Assembly (NCBI GenBank): GCA_947169975.1
Contig: CAMVRT010000006.1
Location: 41,344-105,343, forward strand
Length of the DNA: 64,000 nt
Direction of reading: 5' to 3'
Source of the DNA: an uncultured Oscillospiraceae bacterium
GTDB taxonomy: Bacteria; Bacillota; Clostridia; Oscillospirales; Oscillospiraceae
Of this stretch, positions 42,779 through 49,632 are shown piece after piece; position 1 is the first letter of the stretch; every line of letters starts with the position of its first letter. The notes below the pieces were generated by a model, which was not told where the DNA came from, did no database searches, and worked only from the letters and a program-made list of their open reading frames with translations. The translations under genes and the position numbers were made by a program.

Positions 42779-43174
42779 GTGAAAAGAAAACATGTTATTA
42801 TGATTGTTTTTATTTTAGTCTTTATAGGAGGTTTGTTAAGCTTGTTATTCTTATTGCATAGACCCGTAGAACCCAATACGCCGAAAGTTGAAACCTTTTC
42901 TTTAACAAAATATCAATGGGAAATACAGACTTTTTCAACAAAACAAAATATTGGAGAGGTTAATGACATAAATGTTGCTATTAAAAATGCAAAGTCGTTA
43001 TGGTTAGAAAAATATGGCGTTGACATCCCTAAGAATATGATTAAAGGTGCCTATGATACAAAAGAAGAATGTTGGCATGTTTATGGTACGCTGTCGCCGA
43101 ATGCGCTTGGAGGTGTTTTGCATGCCATCATTCGAAAAAATGGTGATCTACTTGCTGTTTGGATTGACGACTGA
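42779..43174 (+). CDS. NTF2-fold immunity-like protein (YbbC/YhhH type) with membrane anchor
   Basis: A 131-residue protein. Residues 1-25 are a basic start and one membrane span (HVIMIVFILVFIGGLLSLLFLL). The remainder follows the NTF2-fold immunity pattern: NVAIKNAKSLWLEKYGVDI, then ECWHVYGTLSPNALGGVLHAII and NGDLLAVW, which is how YbbC/YhhH Rhs-associated immunity proteins read. Codons are AT-rich, unlike the neighbours, a sign of transfer. AAGGAG suits GTG 42779 (8 bp); GTG 42770 overlaps that site. No toxin gene is adjacent apart from an Rhs scrap 109 bp downstream. Confidence 0.7.
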   Translation: MKRKHVIMIVFILVFIGGLLSLLFLLHRPVEPNTPKVETFSLTKYQWEIQTFSTKQNIGEVNDINVAIKNAKSLWLEKYGVDIPKNMIKGAYDTKEECWHVYGTLSPNALGGVLHAIIRKNGDLLAVWIDD

Positions 43175-43217
43175 ACACACGAACACAAGAACACACGAAC
43201 ACATGGGCGGAACATGA

Positions 43218-43250
43218 GGAGAACACAGGGGACGGTTCTCTGTGTTCTCC
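43218..43250 (+). repeat. REP-like palindrome, copy 5
   Basis: GGAGAACACAG / CTGTGTTCTCC around GGGACGGTT. Confidence 0.8.
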
Positions 43251-43282
43251 CCAAAGGGGCGGGAGGTAATCCCTCCCGCCCC

Positions 43283-43351
43283 GAGATAAACCGCCAGCGG
43301 GTACTACTCGACGCCGAGACGGGCCTGTACTATCTGAACGCACGGTATTAG
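43283..43351 (+). pseudogene. Fragment of an Rhs/YD-repeat core
   Basis: Twenty-two codons ending in TAG read EINRQRVLLDAETGLYYLNA then RY. The motif DAETGLYYLNARYY marks the end of the Rhs core, just before the variable toxin tip. It has no start or ribosome site and is bounded by REP-like palindromes, so it is a relic of an Rhs gene. Confidence 0.7.
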
Positions 43352-43354
43352 CGA

Positions 43355-43377
43355 ACACAGGGGACGGTTCTCTGTGT
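43355..43377 (+). repeat. REP-like palindrome, copy 6, at the RAYT 5' end
   Basis: ACACAG-N11-CTGTGT, overlapping the -35 of the transposase promoter by one base. Confidence 0.85.
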
Positions 43378-43406
43378 TGACAAGGCGGTCGGCTGAATGG
43401 TATACT
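43377..43406 (+). promoter_or_regulatory. Promoter of the intact RAYT
   Basis: TTGACA (43377-43382), 18-bp spacer, TATACT (43401-43406). The adjoining palindrome could bind the transposase itself. Confidence 0.75.
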
Positions 43407-43424
43407 ATCATAGGGTGATATGTT

Positions 43425-44177
43425 TTGCCGAGAGCAGCGCGGAAAAAGAGCAAAAGCGGGATCTATCATGTGATCCTGCGGGGAATCAATAAGCAGAGGA
43501 TCTTCGAGGAGGAAGAGGATTACCATAAGTTTCTCGAAGTCCTGAAAGAGTATAAGGCAGTATGCGGATACGAGATATTCGCATACTGCCTTATGTCCAA
43601 TCACGTCCACATTCTGATAAGAACCGGAAAGGAAGACCTGGATCAAATCTTCCGCAGGATCGGCGCGCGGTTTGTATACTGGTACAATCTGAAGTACAAA
43701 CGGGCGGGGCACCTGTTTCAAGACCGATACAAGAGCGAAACGGTGGAGGATGACAGGTATTTCCTGACTGTCGTGCGGTACATCCATCAAAACCCGGTGA
43801 AGGCCGACCTGTGCAAGACACCCACTGAGTACCCCTACAGCAGCTACGCGAGCTACTTTGATGATAGTGGACTTATTGACAGCGAGCCGGTCATGAGCCT
43901 GCTGGGAAAAGAGGAATTTGAGAGGTTTTGCTGCACACCCAATGCAGACCGCTGCCTCGAAATAAGCGATGACGCAAAAAGAGGTGTGACTGACGAACAA
44001 GCGGAGAAGTTGATGCGGCAAATCTCCCGCTGCGGCAACGCGACCGAGTTCCAGAAACTGCCTGTGAGGGAGCGGGATACGGCCCTGCGGAAGCTGCTGG
44101 ACGTCGGCGTATCCATTCGCCAGGCCAGCAGGATCACCGGCGTCAGTTTCGGCATCGTACGGAAGTTTACGGAGTAA
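43425..44177 (+). CDS. REP-associated tyrosine transposase (RAYT, TnpA_REP), TTG start
   Basis: A 250-residue single-strand transposase of the Y1/HUH type. Basic N-terminus ARKKSKSGIYH, then the HUH motif NHVHILI near residue 63, GHLFQDRYKSE near 106 and YFLTVVRYIHQNPVKA near 120, where the catalytic Tyr is expected. The C-terminal 80 residues carry a helix-turn-helix-like segment (GVSIRQASRITGVSFG). The start codon is TTG; the other two copies keep ATG at the same place. It would recognise the palindromes around it and move them by strand-specific cleavage. Followed by its own terminator. Confidence 0.92.
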   Translation: MPRAARKKSKSGIYHVILRGINKQRIFEEEEDYHKFLEVLKEYKAVCGYEIFAYCLMSNHVHILIRTGKEDLDQIFRRIGARFVYWYNLKYKRAGHLFQDRYKSETVEDDRYFLTVVRYIHQNPVKADLCKTPTEYPYSSYASYFDDSGLIDSEPVMSLLGKEEFERFCCTPNADRCLEISDDAKRGVTDEQAEKLMRQISRCGNATEFQKLPVRERDTALRKLLDVGVSIRQASRITGVSFGIVRKFTE

Positions 44178-44236
44178 AGCGGCTACGGTTGTCAGCGGGC
44201 AATGTGGAACGTTGCAAATCAAATAATGGCATTGAG

Positions 44237-44270
44237 ACACTTGGATTCTTTGATTCCAAGTGTTTCTTTT
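44237..44270 (+). terminator. Terminator of the RAYT gene
   Basis: Stem ACACTTGGA / TCCAAGTGT, 9 bp, followed by TTCTTTT. Confidence 0.75.
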
Positions 44271-44271
44271 A

Positions 44272-44294
44272 TTCGAATCTCGACACTCGGGCCA
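44272..44294 (+). other. Relic of the tRNA-Pro 3' end (candidate attR)
   Basis: TTCGAATCTCGACACTCGG followed by GCCA matches tRNA-Pro 39552-39574 in 22 of 23 positions. A hairpin with T run follows it, as after the real tRNA. A further partial copy (AATCTCGACACTCG) is at 44457-44470. Confidence 0.65.
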
Positions 44295-44297
44295 AAG

Positions 44298-44328
44298 AAC
44301 AGGTTTCTACGGAAGCCTGTACTTTTTT
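44298..44328 (+). terminator. Hairpin after the tRNA-Pro relic
   Basis: ACAGG / CCTGT stem with 12-nt loop followed by ACTTTTTT. Confidence 0.5.
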
Positions 44329-44337
44329 GTTATGCCC

Positions 44338-44390
44338 CTCATCCGCCTCGCTGGCGCTCGACACCTTCCCCCCCCGGGGGAAGGCTATGG
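44338..44390. repeat. Dispersed intergenic repeat R2 (degenerate copy)
   Basis: CTCATCCGCCT then ACACCTTCCCCCCCCGGGGG plus AAGGCT correspond to the R2 copies at 55531 and 61692. The rest of 44178-44690 has no gene that I can support. Confidence 0.6.
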
Positions 44391-44569
44391 GAAGGCGCCG
44401 GTGGACTGCTTCGGTGCCCGCGTGCGTGCGTATCGAGCGACAGCGAAGTCCGGGCCAATCTCGACACTCGTGCGAACACGAGGGATGGCTCTCCGCCTTC
44501 GCTGCGTCAAGGAGCATGATTCAGAAAAACGCCGGACGCAGCGAGACAGCCGTGTCTTGTTTTTTTCAG

Positions 44570-44598
44570 TTGACTTTGTCGATATTTCACCGTATGAT
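44570..44598 (+). promoter_or_regulatory. Promoter of the CoA-transferase gene
   Basis: TTGACT (44570-44575), 17-bp spacer, TATGAT (44593-44598), about 93 bp before the start. Confidence 0.65.
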
Positions 44599-44690
44599 TA
44601 TCATGACGTGATATGGCGCCGAGGCGGGAGAATATCGGGTTTTCTCCGCCCTGCGCCAATCAAACAGTTACTGATCAGGAGGCAGCAAAT

Positions 44691-46025
44691 ATGGATTATC
44701 AGGCTCTTTACGCACAGAAGCTCCGCACGGCGGACGAGGCGGTACAGATCGTGAAGGACGGGGACTGGGTGGACTACAGCCAGACCTGTTCCTTCCCCCA
44801 GGCGCTGGACGCGGCGCTCTCCCGGCGCAGCGGAGAGCTGCACGACGTGAAGATCCGCAACGCCATCTCCATGCTGCCGGTGCAGACGGTGGAGAACGAT
44901 CCCCACGGTTCCTTTACCTACAATCTCTGGCACTGCTCGGCCATCGACCGCAAATACGTGGATCAGGGACGTGCCTTCCACATGCCCATGCTGTTCCGCC
45001 ACAACGCCACCTATTACCGCAAGGGCTATGCCCCGGTGAACGTGGCCATGATCACCGTGGCCCCCATGGACCGCAACGGCAACTTCTCCTTCGGCCTCAC
45101 CAACTGCTCCATGCAGGACGTTCTGGACGCGGCGGAGCACATCATCCTGGAGGTCAACCCCACCATGCCCGCCATCGCCGGAATGGCCAACGACCACATC
45201 AACATTCAGGACGTGGATATGGTGGTGGAGTGTGATCTCCCGGTGCCCACGGTGAAGAGCCCGCTGGCCACGGACATCGACCGGAAGATCGCCTCCTACA
45301 TCTTCCCCTACGTCACCAGCGGCTGCACCCTCCAGCTGGGCATCGGCGGCATCCCCAACTCCATCGGCAGCATGATCGCCGACTCCGATGTGAAGGATCT
45401 GGGTATGCACACCGAGCTGATGAGCGACGGCTATCTGGATCTCTACCGGGCCGGCAAGATCACCAACGCCAAAAAGCCCATCAACCGGGGCAAGGGCGTG
45501 TTCTCCATCTGCAACGGCTCCCGCGAGCTCTACGATTTCCTCGACCACAACGACGCCATCCTCAGCGCGCCCATGGCCTATGTGAACAGTCCCGCCACCA
45601 TCCGCCAGCTGGACAACTTCATCTCCATCAACGGCTGCATCGCCGTGGATCTCTACGGACAGGTGAGCTCCGAGTCCGCCGGTCTGCGGCAGATCTCCGG
45701 CACCGGCGGCCAGGTGGACTTCATCACCGGCGCACTGGAGGCGGATCACGGCCGCGCTTTCCTGGCCATGCACGCCACCTTCGCCGACAAGGCCGGACAG
45801 CTCCACTCCAACATCCGCCCCTTCTTCCACGGCGGCGACATCATCACCACCCCCCGCACCCAGGCCCCCAGCATCGTGACCGAGTACGGCATCGCCACCC
45901 TCCCGGGCAAGGCCACCTGGCAGCGGGCCGAGGCACTGATCAATATTGCCCACCCGGATTTCCGCGAGGAGCTGATCACCGCGGCGGAGCAGCAGAAGAT
46001 CTGGCGGCAGAGCAACAAGCGGTGA
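44691..46025 (+). CDS. Acyl-CoA:acetate/4-hydroxybutyrate CoA-transferase (acetyl-CoA hydrolase/transferase family)
   Basis: A 444-residue family I CoA-transferase. LQLGIGGIPNSIG near residue 214, MHTELMSDG near 239 (Glu 242 is the candidate catalytic residue by analogy with clostridial enzymes) and ISGTGGQVDFITGA near 343 (CoA binding) are present, ending with the conserved TEYGIATLPGKATWQRA. It would swap CoA between acetate and butyryl-, 4-hydroxybutyryl- or a similar acyl-CoA, the last step of butyrate formation in many gut anaerobes. Exact substrate cannot be fixed by sequence. CAGGAGG precedes ATG 44691; the frame is open upstream to 44613 without a ribosome site. Monocistronic, with its own terminator. 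Confidence 0.88.
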   Translation: MDYQALYAQKLRTADEAVQIVKDGDWVDYSQTCSFPQALDAALSRRSGELHDVKIRNAISMLPVQTVENDPHGSFTYNLWHCSAIDRKYVDQGRAFHMPMLFRHNATYYRKGYAPVNVAMITVAPMDRNGNFSFGLTNCSMQDVLDAAEHIILEVNPTMPAIAGMANDHINIQDVDMVVECDLPVPTVKSPLATDIDRKIASYIFPYVTSGCTLQLGIGGIPNSIGSMIADSDVKDLGMHTELMSDGYLDLYRAGKITNAKKPINRGKGVFSICNGSRELYDFLDHNDAILSAPMAYVNSPATIRQLDNFISINGCIAVDLYGQVSSESAGLRQISGTGGQVDFITGALEADHGRAFLAMHATFADKAGQLHSNIRPFFHGGDIITTPRTQAPSIVTEYGIATLPGKATWQRAEALINIAHPDFREELITAAEQQKIWRQSNKR

Positions 46026-46087
46026 GCGCGTTGATTCGCCGTGATATAAGTTGACATAATTCGGACGTTTGAATATCGACACACGGC

Positions 46088-46122
46088 AAGGGACAGATTT
46101 CCGCGGGAGATCTGTCCCTTTT
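46088..46122 (+). terminator. Terminator of the CoA-transferase gene
   Basis: Stem AAGGGACAGATTTCC / GGAGATCTGTCCCTT with one wobble, then TT. Confidence 0.85.
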
Positions 46123-46139
46123 CGCCTGTATTTCTGCGA

Positions 46140-46168
46140 TTGTATTGCCGGGGGAGATGTGGTAAACT
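46140..46168 (+). promoter_or_regulatory. Probable promoter of the ABC transporter pair
   Basis: TTGTAT (46140-46145), 17-bp spacer, TAAACT (46163-46168); weak match. Confidence 0.4.
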
Positions 46169-46213
46169 TATCATGAGGATGAACAATCTCCGGGAAAAAG
46201 GAGGGGGTAAACC

Positions 46214-47089
46214 GTGAAAGCCATTGAGACGAAGGGCCTGACCAAGTTCTACGGCAAGGCGCGGGGCATTGAGCAGGTGGATCTCACCGTGGAAGAGGGG
46301 GAGATCTTCGGTTTTATCGGTCCCAACGGCGCAGGCAAAAGCACCACCATCCGCATGCTGCTGGGCCTCATCAAAAAGACCGGCGGCAGCGCCTGCGTGC
46401 TGGGTATGGACATCGAACAGGACCGGGAGAAGATCCTGCGGGAGGTGGGGTATCTGCCCTCCGAGGCCACGTTCTACAGCGGCATGCGGGTGGGCGAGGT
46501 GCTGGACCTTTCCGCCAGGCTCCGCGGGAAGGACTGCCGGGAGGAGGCGAAGCGCCTGGCCGAAAGACTGGAGCTGGATCTCAAGCGAAAGGTGGGCGAG
46601 CTCTCCCTGGGCAACCGGAAAAAGGTGGGCATTGTGGCCGCCATGCAGCACCGGCCGCGGCTATACATTCTGGACGAGCCCACCAGCGGCCTCGACCCGC
46701 TGATCCAGCGGGAGTTCTTCGAACTGCTGAAGGAGCGCAACGCCGAGGGCGCTACGGTGTTCCTCTCCTCCCATGTGCTCTCAGAGATCGGACGTCATTG
46801 CCACCGCGCAGGAATCCTCCGGGAGGGACGGCTCATCAAGGAGGAGAGCGTGGACAAGCTCACCGGCACCGGCGTCAAGCGCGTGACGCTTCACGGCGCC
46901 GCCGCGCTGCCTGATATTGACGGCATGCGGGACGTGAAACGAGGTGACAACGTGGTCAGCTTCCTCTACAGCGGCCGCTCAGACGAACTGATCCGCGCGC
47001 TGGCGACGATCTCCTTTGCGGACATCACCCTGACCGATCCCGACATCGAGGACGTGTTCCTGCACTACTACACAAAGGAGGGCGAGTGA
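46214..47089 (+). CDS. ABC transporter ATP-binding protein (CcmA/BcrA-like)
   Basis: A 291-residue ATPase: Walker A GPNGAGKST near residue 39, signature LSLGNRKKVG near 132, Walker B LYILDEPTSGLDP near 153 and the switch His in SSHVLSE. The signature LSLGN rather than LSGGQ is typical of BcrA/NatA-like drug and peptide exporters. A 70-residue C-terminal extension follows the ATPase core. AGGAGGGGG precedes GTG/ATG region at 46214 (ATG GTGAAAGCC reading). Its stop is 1 bp before the permease start, so the two form one exporter of unknown substrate. Confidence 0.92.
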   Translation: MKAIETKGLTKFYGKARGIEQVDLTVEEGEIFGFIGPNGAGKSTTIRMLLGLIKKTGGSACVLGMDIEQDREKILREVGYLPSEATFYSGMRVGEVLDLSARLRGKDCREEAKRLAERLELDLKRKVGELSLGNRKKVGIVAAMQHRPRLYILDEPTSGLDPLIQREFFELLKERNAEGATVFLSSHVLSEIGRHCHRAGILREGRLIKEESVDKLTGTGVKRVTLHGAAALPDIDGMRDVKRGDNVVSFLYSGRSDELIRALATISFADITLTDPDIEDVFLHYYTKEGE

Positions 47090-47090
47090 G

Positions 47091-47879
47091 ATGACACTGT
47101 TTCTCCATGAACTGAAGCGGGATCGCATCAAGCTCATCGTGTGGACCGCCGCCATCGCCTCCATGCTGCTCATCAGCATCGTCATCTATCCCCAGATGAC
47201 CTCCCAGATGAATGAGATGGGCGACATGTTCTCCCAGATGGGCGGCTTCTCCCAGGCCTTCAACATGGACAAGGTCAACTTCGGCCAGTTCGGCGGCTAC
47301 TTTGCCGTGGAGTGCGGCAACGTGCTGGGGCTGGGCGGCGCGTTTTTTGCGGCGCTGCTGGGTATCGCCGCTCTGGCCAAGGAGGAGCGGGAGCGCACAG
47401 CAGAGTTCCTGCTGACCCATCCCGTCTCCCGCACCTACGTGGTGGCCCAGAAGCTGCTGGCCGTTGCCGCCCAGATCCTGATCCTCAACCTCGCCGTGGC
47501 GGCCGCCGCCGTGCTGGGCAGCCTTGCCATCGGCGAGACAATTGACGCCAAGCTTTTTTTTGACGTGTTTCTGGGCTATCTTCTCATGCAGCTGGAGATC
47601 GGCTGCGTCATGTTCGGCCTCTCCGCTTTCCTGCGGGGCAACGGTCTGGGCATCGGACTGGGCGCCGCCTTCGTGCTGTACTTCATGAACATCCTGGCCA
47701 ACCTGACCGACGACGCGGCGTTCCTGCGGTACATTACGCCCTTCTCCTATGCCGACGGCACGGCCATCGTCTCCTCCGGGGGCATTGAGGTAAAATACCT
47801 GATCCCCGGCATCGCGTTCGCCGCGGCAGGCGTCGTGGCGGCGTTTGTTCAGTACAACCGGAAGGACATCCGTGCGTGA
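47091..47879 (+). CDS. ABC transporter permease (ABC-2 family)
   Basis: A 262-residue membrane protein with six hydrophobic segments. TM1 (LIVWTAAIASMLLISIVIY) is followed by an extracytoplasmic Met/Gln/Phe-rich loop (QMTSQMNEMGDMFSQMGGF). The LAKEERERTAEFLLTHPVSR loop is characteristic of bacitracin/lantibiotic-type exporter permeases and contacts the ATPase. Pairs with the ATPase at 46214. Substrate unknown; drug or peptide export and self-protection are typical of relatives. Confidence 0.88.
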   Translation: MTLFLHELKRDRIKLIVWTAAIASMLLISIVIYPQMTSQMNEMGDMFSQMGGFSQAFNMDKVNFGQFGGYFAVECGNVLGLGGAFFAALLGIAALAKEERERTAEFLLTHPVSRTYVVAQKLLAVAAQILILNLAVAAAAVLGSLAIGETIDAKLFFDVFLGYLLMQLEIGCVMFGLSAFLRGNGLGIGLGAAFVLYFMNILANLTDDAAFLRYITPFSYADGTAIVSSGGIEVKYLIPGIAFAAAGVVAAFVQYNRKDIRA

Positions 47880-47907
47880 GGGCGTGAGACAACCATAAAT
47901 TGCAACG

Positions 47908-47944
47908 GACGGCGGCGACGCTTCTGCATCACCGCCGTCTTTTT
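47908..47944 (+). terminator. Terminator of the ABC transporter pair
   Basis: Stem GACGGCGG / CCGCCGTC, 16-nt loop, TTTTT. Confidence 0.8.
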
Positions 47945-47976
47945 GTGCGCCGTGACGGATCATGGGAAAAACGGCC

Positions 47977-48027
47977 TTGACATAGCTATAAGACAGTTGT
48001 ATTATATTGCTATACTACAAATGACTT
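47977..48027 (+). promoter_or_regulatory. Promoter and BlaI-type operator dyad
   Basis: TTGACA (47977-47982), 17-bp spacer, TATTAT (48000-48005). Overlapping it is a 38-bp imperfect dyad (47990-48027) whose half-sites read AAG(A/T)CA(G/T)TTGTA(T/G)TATA. TTGTA/TACAA cores are what BlaI/MecI proteins bind, so the operon is likely autoregulated. Confidence 0.75.
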
Positions 48028-48048
48028 ATCCGCGGGAAAGGACGGAGA

Positions 48049-48426
48049 ATGCGTATGGAGATCAAGCTGGCGGACAGTGAGATGAAGGTGATGGAGGTCC
48101 TCTGGAAGGAGGGGGATTCCAGCGCCAAGTACGTGGCTGACGTGATGAATGAGCGATACGGCTGGAATATCAACACCACCTATACGTTTTTAAGGCGGTG
48201 CATCCGCAAAGGCGCTGTAGAGCGGCGGGAGCCGGGCTTCATCTGTCATGCCTGCATCCCGCTGGAGGAGGTGCAGCGCTCCGAGACGGAAAAGCTGTTG
48301 GACAAGGTGTTCGAGGGCTCGATGGACAAGCTGTTCACCGCTCTGCTGGGCAGCCGGAAGCTGACCCAGGAGCAGCTCCATGACCTCAAGCGCATGGTGG
48401 AGGAGCTGGAGGAGGACGAGAAATGA
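48049..48426 (+). CDS. blaI: BlaI/MecI-family repressor
   Basis: A 125-residue winged-helix repressor: KLADSEMKVMEVLWKEGDSSAKYV, then NINTTYTFLRRCIRKGAVER and a C-terminal dimerisation helix (LLDKVFEGSMDKLFTALLG). The Asn-Phe-type cleavage site of MecI is not obvious. ATG 48049 lies after GGACGGAG; ATG 48055 is a close alternative. Its stop overlaps the M56 peptidase start (ATGA), the standard BlaI-BlaR1 arrangement. Confidence 0.92.
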   Translation: MRMEIKLADSEMKVMEVLWKEGDSSAKYVADVMNERYGWNINTTYTFLRRCIRKGAVERREPGFICHACIPLEEVQRSETEKLLDKVFEGSMDKLFTALLGSRKLTQEQLHDLKRMVEELEEDEK

Positions 48427-49619
48427 GCATCATGCAGATGAGCGCCACCGGAGGCTGCCTGATCGCCGCCATTGCTCTGTTTCGCGCTGTGTTCTTTCGG
48501 AGACTGCCAAAACGAACGCTGGTGTGGCTGTGGCTGGCGGCGGCGCTGGCGCTGCTGATCCCGTTGCGGCTGAGCGCTCCGTGGAGCATCTACGGCCTGC
48601 TTCCCGCCGCGCCCGCGTCCACCGGAACAGCGGCTGTCGCCACGGTCGGCCCGGCAAAGGCCTCCGTGTGGCCGGTGATCCGCCGGATCGTCAGCATCGC
48701 GCTGGCGGCGTGTCTGGCCGTAGCCTACGGCACGGGACTGACCCGGTTTTACCGGGGGCGGATTGTCCGGGAGCCGTGGGCGGAGCGGTGGCTGTGCGAC
48801 CACCCCACCCGGCGGCTTCTCACCATCCGGGAGAGTGAAAAGGTCAGAGCGCCGGTGTCCGGCGGCATCCTGTGGCCAGTGATCCTGCTGCCGGCGGACA
48901 GAACGTGGGATGAGGAGACGCTGCGGTGCGTGCTGGCCCACGAGCTGACGCACATCAGGAGGCTGGACGGGGCGGTGAAGCTTGTGTGCGCGGCGGCACT
49001 GTGCCTGCACTGGTTCAACCCGCTGGTGTGGCTGATGGCCGCGCTGGTGTGCCGGGACGTGGAGTTCGCCTGCGACGAGGCGGTGCTCTCCGGCGAGAGG
49101 TGCCGGGCGGACTACGCCCGGGCCATGCTGGCGGCGGAGTCCGCCCGGTGTGCAAGGCCTCTGCTCTCGAGCGGCTTCGGCGGGGCCACCGTGCGGCGGA
49201 TGCGGGCCGTGCAGCGCTTCCGGCGCAAGGGCGCGGCATCGTGGATCGTCTCGGCGCTGGCTGCGGCGGCGCTGGTGGCGGTGTTCGCCACGTCGCCGGT
49301 GACGGCGGCGGTGAAGCCCCCGGAAACCGTGCCGGACGGCGCGGAGACCGTCGCTGCCGCCGCAGAGACCGCCCCGGGCAGCCTCGCCTATGCGGTCAAC
49401 GATGGCCCGCGCCACGGGATCGTGGTCTCAAAAGGGGCCTACGTCTACTACACGCCGGTGGTGATGCCGGATAACGACACCGGCAGAGAGGTCGTGCTGC
49501 TGCAAATGACGTTGGTGCCGGTGAAGAACGCCGATCCCCATACGGCCGACGCCATTTACAGAGTGACGGTGGGTGGCGAGCACACCGAGAAATCCACAAA
49601 GATCGCGGCGACGCCGTAA
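48423..49619 (+). CDS. M56-family membrane metallopeptidase (BlaR1-like, without penicillin sensor)
   Basis: A 398-residue membrane protein. Membrane segments lie near residues 10-28, 32-50, 88-105 and 275-292. The zinc motif HELTH near residue 180 and FACDEAVL near 222 mark the M56 peptidase. After the last span only about 105 residues remain outside, with no SxxK penicillin-binding sensor. It therefore senses something other than a beta-lactam directly and cleaves BlaI, releasing the operon. Start ATG 48423 overlaps the blaI stop. The permease and ATPase downstream are the probable regulated output. Confidence 0.9.
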   Translation: MSIMQMSATGGCLIAAIALFRAVFFRRLPKRTLVWLWLAAALALLIPLRLSAPWSIYGLLPAAPASTGTAAVATVGPAKASVWPVIRRIVSIALAACLAVAYGTGLTRFYRGRIVREPWAERWLCDHPTRRLLTIRESEKVRAPVSGGILWPVILLPADRTWDEETLRCVLAHELTHIRRLDGAVKLVCAAALCLHWFNPLVWLMAALVCRDVEFACDEAVLSGERCRADYARAMLAAESARCARPLLSSGFGGATVRRMRAVQRFRRKGAASWIVSALAAAALVAVFATSPVTAAVKPPETVPDGAETVAAAAETAPGSLAYAVNDGPRHGIVVSKGAYVYYTPVVMPDNDTGREVVLLQMTLVPVKNADPHTADAIYRVTVGGEHTEKSTKIAATP

Positions 49620-49632
49620 AGGAGGTGGAGGG

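Noticed and set aside
39575..44294. Prophage or intact integrative element
   Set aside because: No integrase, replication or structural phage genes are in the interval.
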